NCBI GenBank assembly: GCA_016648135.1
Contig: JADDOH010002315.1
Coordinates: forward strand, 62,001 to 126,000
Reading direction: 5' to 3'
Origin: Agrypnia vestita
Lineage: Eukaryota > Arthropoda > Insecta > Trichoptera > Phryganeidae
DNA length: 64,000 nucleotides
The notes beneath the pieces are model-generated. The model saw only the letters and a list, made by a program, of their open reading frames with translations, had not been told where the DNA came from and ran no database searches. Below are positions 48,101 to 60,100 of this stretch, piece by piece. Numbering within the stretch: the stretch's first letter is position 1; each line of letters opens with the position of its first letter. A program made the position numbers and the translations under genes.

Positions 48101-51100
48101 TTAGGCCGCAATTGAAAATGTTTACGGTTATCTTTAAATTTATGGAAGGCTTTCTCAATCTTTACTGATTTTCACTTCCGATTCTGCTTTTTTTCCGACT
48201 CAGATCAACACAGAACAGTTATTAAAAATATAATTGTCCATAAATATGTGAATTAACAAGATAAGTCAGTAATAACATTTTTCAAAAAAAAAAAACATTT
48301 TAACAGCTAATAGTAAAGAGAATCGAACTAAACTTTTAAAAAAAAATTTAAAAATTAAAAACAATTTTAAAGGCGGAAGTATGAGGAATTAGTGCAAACT
48401 GAAAATATCCAGGCATATTAAGGCAGCCACCTGAAGAAAGGGTGCATTGGATTCCACAAGGTATCTAGAAACAAATTAAGGAGAACCCACACGGGTACCG
48501 AGCAAAAAGTCACGCACATTATTAGTTTTTTTTATAATTGGTTAAAAAAAATTAGTAATATGACTTAAAATTGTGCAATATGCAAAAACTTACATTGCGA
48601 TAAATATTTATGGAAAATAATTGTATATAAAAATTTTTATTGAACTATTTATTAATTTGCTATATTTTTTTTTCTAAATATTATCTACAATTCATTCATA
48701 CTTTGTACTTTAATGTCACTCTAGGACCATCTATTAAGGTCATTAATGACCTGTTGACGGTCTGTTTGTTAAAAAAATATATATATATTGATTTACAGCA
48801 CGAGAGTCTAAAAATGATTTAGAATTATGAATTATCAGAGTTTTTAATTATCGGGGTTAATCAACTATGCAATTAATATTTTGAAACTGTGTTGTAAAAA
48901 ATTTGAATTATGACAAGTTTCGTATTACATATTGGGGTTCAAATTAATGGGGTTTTACTGCATTATATAAAAAAAATGTAAACTTTGATGTTGCTTATCT
49001 CCATAACTTTCGTCATTTCACCGAAAGTGTAAAAAATATTTTCTATTTAAAATTGAATGAAATTTTTGCTGCTGGCACTGTATATCTGCATTAATATTTT
49101 TATCTCCAACTATGTATAACAGATTTCTATTATTTTATTTGCTAAATATGATTTCAGAAAAAAACACTTGAAGGGATGGTTTTTTTTCTGAAACCGGTTG
49201 GCGTTAAATAATAAAATTCTAGTGGTTGTATACAAAGTTTTTTTTTATATTAAGGGGGTGGGTACTTATTCTAAAAATTTAGAAATTCAAAAAATTTTTT
49301 TTTATATATTTCCAAAGTTTACACATTCAAGAGTACGTCCTCAAAGGGATTTTTTAAAATTTCAATTATTTACAGAGTTACAGCAATTTTGGTGACGCGG
49401 CAACTAAACTGGTCCAACTGGAACAAATCGAACAACAGACGGTAGACATTGCCCGACTGACTACCTGCGGATGAATTACCCCATAAAACCTATATTATAC
49501 TCTATACTTATATAATTTATATTTATGAAGTCATATTAACATATTCTGTTGAAATCTTTTCACTCTAGTATTTAGTTCAGGTTAGTTTCGAGTCAATCTT
49601 TAAGCAACGCAGACGTGCATTTCTCGAAACTACATTTTTCAATGCATGGCGTGCGTGATATCTCATGTTCTACTGAACCGATTTATTTGAATTTTTGAGT
49701 GAACCTTCTCTGTGCATCTCTCTATGTTGCTTAGCAGATTAAAGTAAAAAATAAAAATTAACTATTTAAAAAAAAATTATACTTAAAATTTTAGACTTCC
49801 CCGAGGTAGGGGCGATACTGATTTACTGATTAAGAATCCATTGGATTTTTATGTTTCAAATGATCCGAAGGGTTGGAACCATGCATGACAGGACATACTT
49901 TTTTTGACCCCCCACTTCACCAGCCGATAACTTTTCGAGTTTTGATTTTTTTTAAATTTTTAATGTATTCTTAAAATATAAATAAACAAATGATAAAAAA
50001 ATGGATGCTAAAAGTATTCTTTGTTTCTCTTTTACAGAGCTCGAAAAAATGCCCAAAATTCGTCCCTCTAGACTAGAATACCCCCTTAATTAGAAAAATA
50101 CTTTGTCTATAAAAGACATAAACATTGTGTGATAATTGCTTGTTCATTGAATAATACACCGTCAAAATTATATGTATGTTAAAGTTAACAGTATAATTTA
50201 CTGAATGTAAACTATGTAATCCAAATAGAAATCCAACATTAACTGCAGGATCTTCAACTTTGGTGTGATTATTTTTATATGTTTTGGAAATATTACGACT
50301 TTCATGCAATGTGGTAAAGTGTATAAGTTAATATTTAGTATACTCGGGATTTTAGCGTTTTTGTAAAATGTTAGTATAGGAACGTAGAAAGAAATCAATA
50401 ATAAAAAAAGATACTTATAGTGTCAAATTACCTTTGAATCGATATGAGATGGCTGTCCCATGAGTTCTTGACATTCAAAATCTGATCTTGCAACCCTACA
50501 AAAAAAGCCACAGGTTTAGCAAATGAAAACTATCAGGAATGTATCTGCTTATCAAAACGCGTTACAGTAACCGGCAAATATTTTGAAATTTTTCGGCGTA
50601 GCGGGGGGAGGTTTGCGCATGTACCATTCCACCAACGAGACTCAAAATTTGTCTTCTGCGCATTCCCCCACCATGCCAAAAAATTTCAAGAAGTTTGCCG
50701 GCAAGTGTACCAGTGGGAGATTGTTTAATTATGTGTTTGACAGCGGATTCATCTATGATAGAAAAAACATCTTCAAAAACAAACCTATTGGTTCTAATTT
50801 GCGGAGCCGGAGGTCGCTGCTGGCCCCTTCTGAGTTTACGATGCTGCCACAATATGATGCTCCCGCAGACGGCTACGCAGAACACAGACAGCACTACACC
50901 GAGAGCAACACCTAAAACCATAAATACTTCTATAATTTATGATTTTTGTTTGATAACATAAAGAAATGTTGATATAAGAAAAAAAAATTGTTTGTTCTGT
51001 CACCTTATTGATGTTTGATATTTTTTAATGCTGCAGTAAAGCATACCTAGTCTATGATATAGTACATACAGAGTACGGTAACACACACTTCAATTTTGAA

Positions 51101-54100
51101 TTATCAGGATTTTATTGCATCCATTTTATTACCACGCACTACATGTAATATCAATTTCTGGACCAATTTTTTGGAAAAACTACGCAATAAGTTGTCTTTA
51201 CATATCATGATTGAATAGTAAATTATACAAATAAAATGAAAAGTGGCAATTCGATCGATACAACATGTAAAACAAAAATTAAAACGTACCATAATTCTGA
51301 TCGGTAAAAGTGTCCTTGTTCTCAATAGGCGCCTCAGAGTTGCTATCCTTGAGCGGTATATCTGCCTTGGGCCTTGGCGTGATAGTGTTCACCAGGCCCC
51401 TTTCCTCTCCCCATGGCGACACCATCACATAACAGACGGCTTCGGTGTTCAAGTCATGCAACTGTTGAATAGATGTAATACATTTCTCGTGTTCAGTATT
51501 GTTTATATGTAATATCAAAGTAATATATTTATGTAGATACCCAAGAGTGTGTAGTGAAGTAAAAATGTATTGGTTTATGGCGACAACTTAAAATTATTTC
51601 AAATTATGCCAAATTTGAGAAGTTCTACACTTGAAATGCATTTGAATAATTTCACCTGTTTGCCTTGTGTTATGATAGTAAAGAGTAAAGCTAAGCGTAC
51701 GCTGATGCGCAGGCGACACAGCACAGCGTAGCGCAAGTCAGAGCAGATTTTGTAAACTATGAACAAGGAACTGTGTACACTACGGCACAGGTGCGTGTAT
51801 GTATTCACTCTCTATCAGACAATAAACGCACCCGTTTTATGCATACACTTCTTACCATTCTTTCCTCATTCATTCGCTCAACATGCCCAAACCACTTGAG
51901 CGACCCTTTTTTAATTGTATTAATTATGCTAAGATCAGCTTTACATTCACTCCTAATACATATCTTCATTCTTTACTCTTTATCATAAATAGATGTGCAC
52001 ACATACGTCTGAGGGATCTCATCTCCACTGCATTCAATCTACTTTCATTCCTCTTCTGCCAGCTCCAGGTTTGACTTCCATACCTCAGTGTTGGTATCAG
52101 AATTCCATTATGTACCGCTAGTCTTGCATCGGTAGACGTATTTCTATTAAAAATTATTGTGTTCAAAGCACCATTCACCCTATTCCCCGCAGTCACTCTC
52201 CTCTCGATATGTTTCTCGACATTCCCTCTTCTATCAAACATACTTCCCAAGTACGCAAACTCATCAACTTGTTCCAAACTCATCTACTTGTGAATTCAAA
52301 GCACCATTCACCATACTATTATAATAATTGGAATAATGGAACTAATATGCTCCTCCAAAACAAACTTTGAGTTTGAGAACATTATTTGTCTCTTATTTTT
52401 TTACACCGTGTTATATCAAAATTGTATATAACAAAAAGAAAGTGTATAAACAGAGTCCAGTGTACAGTAATTTCTTATTTTAGCTGATGTAGAAGATGGC
52501 TTTCATGACAGATTGTTAGAAAGTGTTCCTTCACAAATTTCAACAGATGATTTTTCTGAGATCGCAAGCTGTAATCTTGGAACTCTACACAAAAGCGAGC
52601 TATCTTCCATTATAAAAATTAAATATATTCAGAATATTTTGAGTATGTTCAAATTTTTCAGAACAGTCCTGGATTTTTGTCACAGGGACATCATTAATCA
52701 ATCAATGTATATTATAGATGTCTCACAGAGACGAAACTGTATTTTTATGGGAAAGTAGGTATAGAAGTCTTTGCGTGTACATAGGGCTTACGACCTATCG
52801 TAAGGCTGGCTTAAGTGATTACGTTACACAATGTAACGTTCGCCATTGCCACCCATGATGGAATATACCATGTCTACTAATTTTTATTAAATTACCCGCC
52901 GGGTTCTAAAGAATAAGTTTTCAAATGTTGAGTCCGATCAGTTGAACGGTACAGATTTGCATTGAAAATACATCAGGGGGAGAGGAAGGGGTAAAAGGTA
53001 ATTTAAGGGGTAATTTTTAAAATACAGTTTCGTCTCTGCGAGACATCTATAATATACAATGATTAAATATATCAATTTTTGATATAATTAAATGTACAAC
53101 TCATTATTTAAACAGAGTATACTTAAAATTAACACAAATAATAATATAAAAAATCTTGGCAACACTTTACCCAAGCTCACCTCTAGTTGTGTTGTGTTTG
53201 TGACGTTTTTGGCCGACCATTCCGACAGCGGTGCGCTGCGGTCCCGGTTGTAGTACACAGTGTAGCCCATGGGCTTCTTCACCGCGTCTTTGCCGGCTCC
53301 GCTCAAATCTAACGGGTTGGAGCTGACAGTGTTGAGGGTCCAGGAGATCCGCACCGCCCCGCCGTCCAACACCTCCCACTGGACGTCCGTCACCAAGCTC
53401 GACACTGGAAGTTTCAAACATTTTTTATACATTTCACAGGTGAAAATGTATCTTCATGCAAACCTTTCAAATTTATAAAATGGAAAATAGCGTAAAGCCT
53501 TTAGCATTTAGCATCAAAAACAGAACTTCTATGGGCGGCGACACCTAAAAGACAACACCTAATCCAGGAATCAATGTCTGTGAATGTTGGAAGTACACAT
53601 CGATTCAGATCTCAGCTAAACTCTCAGTGCATGTTTTTATCAACTGAGACAGATTAAAAGTATTCGCAGACATCTTCCCTCTGAGGCAGCCCGTCTACTC
53701 ATTAATGATTTGTTATATCACGTGTGGACTATTGCAATGGTATCTACGCTGGCCTACCGATGTTTCAGCTCGATAGACTACAATCTATTCTAAACACTGC
53801 AGCACGGATTAAATATGAAATGTCAAAATTCTCTCACATAACATTCGTTCTGCGAGGATTGCACTGGCTTCGTTTTCCTGAGAGAGTAGAGTTAAAACTG
53901 TATTAGTTGATGTACAAGGCAACTCATAACGGGGCCCCTCTGTATCTGTATTCCAGACAACATAAATGGAAGATGTCAAACTCTCAGGTCAGCATCTACT
54001 TCAGCGGTAGAAGGGTTGTGGAACTAGCAAGTCAGTGCCAGAAAACTTGTATCAGCGAAGGGGCATTAGCGGTGGCGGGCCCCAAAGCGTGGAACTCTTT

Positions 54101-57100
54101 GCCCTCCCTGATAAGAAATACGGATTCAGAGACTTTATTACATCTGTTTACAAAATCTTTCCCATAACATTTTTAATACATATTCGTTGTTTTCTTTTAC
54201 TATTTTATGTATTGAGCTGTTTTTCTTTCTCTTTTCTTTTTCATTTTATCATTCTGTGCTTTTAGTATGCAAGAGTTTTTTGTATGTAAAGCACCCTTGA
54301 AGTGAAATTTTCACAAAAATGGCGCTATATAAATAATCCCATACTATTATTATTATTATCTATACGGGAATGCAATCTACGCACAGAAATGTCTACTGAT
54401 GAAAGAGTATAAAAGGTAAGAAAGTAGATGGTGTGATACTAACCTTCATGTTTGGTACGACTAATGACGGTTTCGCTGAACGGACCCTTTCTGCGCTGAT
54501 TTTGCATTACGGCTTGAACTTTGAATCCATAAAGTGTTCCTGGCTCCAATCCCATGATCTCTATCCAGTAGTTCAAACTGAAACAAACAAATAATAATTT
54601 CATATTGATAAATCTATAGATACACAACAATTTATTTTTTATATAAATAGCAACCACGGAATCCACCTCCCACCATAGAATGACATTCTTATGAATGTAT
54701 TTCATAGATATGCCTATTTTTTATATATGTATATATTTCATTGTTTCTTCATTTTATATAATATGTATTTATTTCACTGTATTTCATAGATATACAGGAT
54801 GTACCAGAGCTAGCAGCAGAAACTTGGCCGGTAGATTCCTGACTATGTTATGAGTCTAAAATGTTCAAGCAACCATCACCTAATGTCAATAGTTATGGAG
54901 ATATGCAATATCAAAGTTTGCACTTATTTTTTCAATATTTCTGACATATTTTTTACAAAAAAGTTGAACTATCATTACAATAACTTATATCAATTTTGAA
55001 AAATTCATTTGGTTCAATACAACTTAAATAAAATGATAAAAACCGTGTAAAAAATTACTTTTTTCAATTTTTGCAAGGTTTTTATCATTTTATTCGACTT
55101 GTATTAAAGCGAATGAATTTTTCATAATCGATATAAGATACTGTAACGATAGTTCAACTTTTTGCAAAAAATAAGTAAGAAATATTTTTTTAAAAATGCA
55201 AACTTTGTTATTGCATATCTCCATAACAATATTGGTCATGGTTGCTTGAACATTTTAGACTCATAACATAGTCAGGAATCTACCTGCCAAGTTTCTGCTG
55301 CTAGCTCTGGTACACCTGTATAAGTAAGGGCCGGTTGTCTCATCAGCAGTAAAAGTAAAATTTTTAAAAAAGCAAATATTTTTTCATTTTTCAACCAATC
55401 CAACAATCTGTTTTTACAAAACTCTATGCTTCTTGCTCTGAAAATTCCACTTTAACTGATCAAACATCGGCCTGATTTTTCTGATCAAACATAAGACTTC
55501 GGCTTTTATACAACTGTTTATTTGAAAATGCTCGTATTGATAAAAGCAATACAGTGAAACTCTCTTAATATGTTTTTCAAGGGACCAGCAAGTAAAAACT
55601 TATTAGGCGTGAAAACATATTAACAGTGATTCAATATTTTTTCATATATTATTTACACTTTCTAATTTTATATTTTAATTGAATTTTCGTTTATATAATA
55701 TGACAATTTAAGGACATTTTATTTAAAAAAAATAAAAAGGTAAATATATACATTTGTAAAATATTACCTATGTGAATAGTACCTGAGAGTCGGAAAACAA
55801 TAAAAACCACCAAAACAAAAATAAAATTAGCACTGTCAAAAAATATTTTATTAATAACCATACTAAAGGGAACCATAAAATAACTTATGTAGGTATGTCA
55901 CTACCTATGTGCAAACGTTAATTTTAAAAGAAATTTATATAAGTTATCAAAATTTTAACTCATTAAGGCCGGCGCCACACTATGCGTTTCTTCTGTCGCG
56001 TTAAATTCGCAAACGAATTTAGAGCCTGTCCGGATGACGCGTTTTACGTGCGAGTCCATTCGCGCGTTTCAATTTTTGCGCCCAGATACCGCGTTTTACG
56101 CGCGAGACCACTCGCGCGTTTCAATTTATATTGCGTCCAGATACTGCGTATTACGCGCGAGACCACTGGCGCGTTTCAATTTATATTTCATCCAGATATG
56201 CAAATTAATATTTTATTTCAGTAGATGTTGGCGCAAAAACTTGTCTAAAAACGTTTACGCGCGAGTGAGCAAACGCGCGTCAGTTTCTGGACGGGATGTA
56301 TGTAGCACCAGTATCTCGAGAACGCGCAAGTGTCTACGCGTGAGTGCACTCGCGCGTAAAACGTGTCATCAGGACAGGCTCTTAGCAGTCACATAGTATA
56401 TTCCGCGGCGGACCGCGCGCAGAACAAACACACGTGCGGATAATCTGTCAAATGTGGCGCGTTGCAATCAAAAACACGTGACGTGACGTCACCGATTTTA
56501 CGTTGACGTAAGTTCACCGGGCGGGGAAACGAACAGACGCCGGCGGAACGATCGATGATCCGCGTAGCAGCGGCGTTCCGCGGCGTCAAAGACGCGACGG
56601 AAGATACACCTAGTGCGATGCCGGCCTTAGAAAACGATAGGAGATATTATGTTATTAATATTGCCGATTGTTTCCTCGAAGAAATACAACCAAAATGAAA
56701 ACAGTTTCGTTTAGGCGAAAATACAAAAAATTATCGTAAATAATCGCCGGATAAATTTATTTATTAAATATTATTTTATTAGTCTATTCAAATACTACAG
56801 GGTTTTTTCAGTGGCTAGAACATTTGTGACGCTGCCAAAACCGCTTAATTTTTATTGCGCCCATTTTTCATTTTTAGGAATATTGAACAAAATTTCGTCT
56901 TCCGAAAAACGTATTACGAAGATTTATTTGTATGAATAAATTGAGTTCGGCTATAAATATTTTCACTACTTAGGCGAGAAACGAAAATAAGCGGGAAACG
57001 TATTAAGCCTAAAAAAATATGGGATTTGTTAGGGACTTTTTCGGGACCGCAGAATTTAAACTTATTTAGCGGGAAAACTTATTAAAAGTGAATTTATTAA

Positions 57101-60100
57101 GCGAGTTTCACTGTATGTATATATTAAAACATACTTTTCAGGTATTCAAAGTTGTGCTAATTAACTTTATGATTCTACCTGTAGAACAAAAATATACTCT
57201 TGTATCACGAACCTGTCTATACATTTCTCCCGATATTTGAGAGAGTTGGACATTGCACTATCCTCTGGTCCGTCAGGTTTCTGCATGTAACACAGAATGA
57301 AGAAGTAGCCATCGGCGCTGGTCTCGGCTGCGTCGCACCGCCATGTCACATTGACAGAGCGCGGGCTCGTTGCCTCAGCAACCAGACCAGTTGGACGTAG
57401 AGAGGCAGAGATCCAGTCACTAAAGTTGCGATCCTGGTGCTTCTGATGGTTATCATCCTCATGGCTAGAAATTAAGCCAAATTAAGCAACCCAATTGCTA
57501 TGACACTGAAAACGAATTTTTTGGCCGTGGCCTATGGGTTATTGCTTAGATTTTCTTAATTATTGTAAATAATGTTCAGTTTATTACTTTTATATAAGAA
57601 GAAAGGTTTTATCTAAGTAATCATCCTAAAAAAATTGTAGTCTAGCATATAAATTCTATAATATACGTATATAAATAGCATATAATTTATGTAAATTCTG
57701 AATAATAAAAACTCACAATTTCGAAAAAATGCCGGAATATGCATTTGCAGTGGATTTCAAAGGTTTAACACTGACGGGAAGTAACTAGGGCACTTTCATT
57801 ACTAACTAGAACTATGTATAGTAGAACCTCGTTAATTCATAATCCAAGGACCCAAAAAAACATTTCAAATTAAGCGGAAGCTCGTTAAAAAAAAATCGCA
57901 ATGTGATTGCAAAATTCGCCGATAATTCACACACCTTCGCTTAGGCATAGGCGACATTTACCCCCTCCCCTTTTATCCCTTCCCCTCCCCCTGATGTATT
58001 TTCAATGCAAATCTGTACCATTGGGTTTAAAAATTGGAAAATTATTCTTTAGGACTCGGTGGGTAACATGGGCGACGTTTTTCCCCTCCCCCTAATGTAT
58101 TTTCTGCACAAATCTACACCGCTTCACCGATTGCACCCAAATTTTGCATACATATTTCCGACAGGAAAAGACCATATTTCTTCCCTAGACATCTTATCCA
58201 TCCCAGCCTTGATTAAATGGAAACATTGTTTTAAAAGACTTTGTTTCCCCCTCAAATTTATTTTCAACTTAATCCTTAACCCGCGTAATGCCGGGTACGA
58301 CCAGCTAGTATAAAATAAATATATTACCTAGTTTGAGGAAATCCCCAGCTGCTGGCGTTCTTGTCAAAGGGATGAATAGTCCCATTGGCGGCCGAACTCC
58401 ACAGGATGAGACTAAGATCTTGGGGAAGCCAAGTGTCACTCGGCGAAGCCAGCACCCGGAACTCGTACTTGTCGAGTGGATGTATATCTTGGATATAAAT
58501 TTAAATGTGAATAAACATCTTTCAAATTATAATTATTGATTTCTAAACGCTTAAAAATTAGAAACTCTGAAAAAAATTCGATTGATGTAAAAGCGTAGTA
58601 AACATTTTATAACTTTGCACTCAAGATCAAGGGTCAACCCTAGATCTGGAGTTGAAAGTTATAAATTGTTTTTCAAAACGATTTATGAAAAACTACGGTG
58701 GTCAACTGACATAGAAAAAATATATATATAAATTGCTGATTTTGTCTCGGGTGTTTTTCTTTGATTGCAATTTGTACGATTTCAAAGTTGAGAACTTTTG
58801 AATCCACATTGTGACTTTTAGCACATTTATACAAAATGGTATCAAAAATAGTCGTTGATAATTACTTACCTTCCACAATGTGTGATGAAACATCAGGCGG
58901 AAGAGTGACATTATAAACTGTGGAATTTGGACCCACGAGTTTCCACTGCAACTGCCACATCTTTACACTGGGAGCACTTTCTTTCCAGGCAACGTGCATT
59001 GAACTATTTCCCACTGATGACAAATATATATCCACTAAAACAATTCATACAAAGATTCAAGGGACAGTTTAAGTGTTCTATAAAATATGCACATGTCAAT
59101 GTGTGTCAATAAAAATATACAATTATAGTGCAGTTTTTTCCTTATTTAAGGCTGGCGCCACACTAAGCGGCCGATCCGCTGCGTCTTTTCCGTCGCATCA
59201 ATTCGGCAAAGAAATTTGATCAACCGATCATTCGCGTGGTGTGTTTGATAAGCGCATATTGTATGGTAAGAATAGTAGCGGCGTTCCGCGGCGGAGGATG
59301 CGTTTAGTGTGGCGCCGGCCTAAATGAAAAAAATCATGAATATTACCTCCTTGTCCATGACAAATTACGTGTGGTGATTGATCGCTAGCACCTCTACCTT
59401 TTGTGTATATCTTTGTATAGAATTCGTAACTTCTGAATGGCTCCAATTTCTTAAGATCACAAATTTTCGATGTGAGAATTTTTGAGTGCTCCTCGCCGCC
59501 ATCTAAAAAAATAATTAATATAATGTACCATTCTGGTGGTGGCGTACGCTCCACCACGCTTCATATCCAAAGAGCAACCGCCGCGCTGCCATTCAGCGCC
59601 TGGCAACAGATTAGCCATAAAGATGTGCACCACCACCAGTGTCCGTAGAGTACAATTTAAACGTTATGATAAAAATTTATTTACTTGTATGTATTTATTA
59701 AGTCAAATGTTATTATTCCACGGGTAAGTAACCTGATTAGATTAGCTGAAGATTTAGGGGAAATTAAGACAAGTTTTTAACATGTGTTTGGGATTCACCA
59801 ACAACAGTAAGATTTAATGAGAAAAAAAACATATGCAAGTAGAAATATTCTTTCCTTACAATATAAAATATTATGATTGCTGACCTGCCAACATGAAGTG
59901 CACGGTATACGCAATAGCGGGCAGTGGGGCCTCCCATGTGATGCGGACCGTGTCCTTGGAAAGCGGGAGACATCGCACAAAGGACGGTGGGGGGACGTTG
60001 AGGGCTCTCACGGTCAACACGGCCCAGGCGCTCGCCTCACCCAAGCTGTTAGAAGCGATGCACTGGTACACACCTATTTTGTACATAATCGAATAAATTT

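Larger units (their letters stand above)
55966..56628. mobile_element. Element with AGGCCGGCGCCACACTA termini (nested, level 2)
   Basis: AGGCCGGCGCCACACTATGC at the left and TAGTGCGATGCCGGCCT at the right, near TTA triplets. A short relative lies at 59147-59323. Its own interior carries a further element at 56022-56381. Confidence 0.7.
55552..57113. mobile_element. Tigger/pogo-like element containing nested insertions
   Basis: TA | CAGTGAAACTCTCTTAATAT at the left and TTATTAAGCGAGTTTCACTG | TA at the right form inverted ends with a TA duplication. Subterminal motifs (AAGGGACCAGCAAG / GGGACTTTTTCGGGACC) agree. The element is interrupted at about 55966-56628 by another element. No transposase frame is evident. 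It lies wholly within a receptor intron. Confidence 0.72.

Noticed and set aside
52513..52758. Plus-strand frame beginning ADVEDGFHDRLLESVPSQ after a TTTTAG
   Set aside because: It could be an exon, but there is no donor in phase or neighbouring exon, it overlaps the left arm of an inverted-repeat element, and it lies antisense in a receptor intron.
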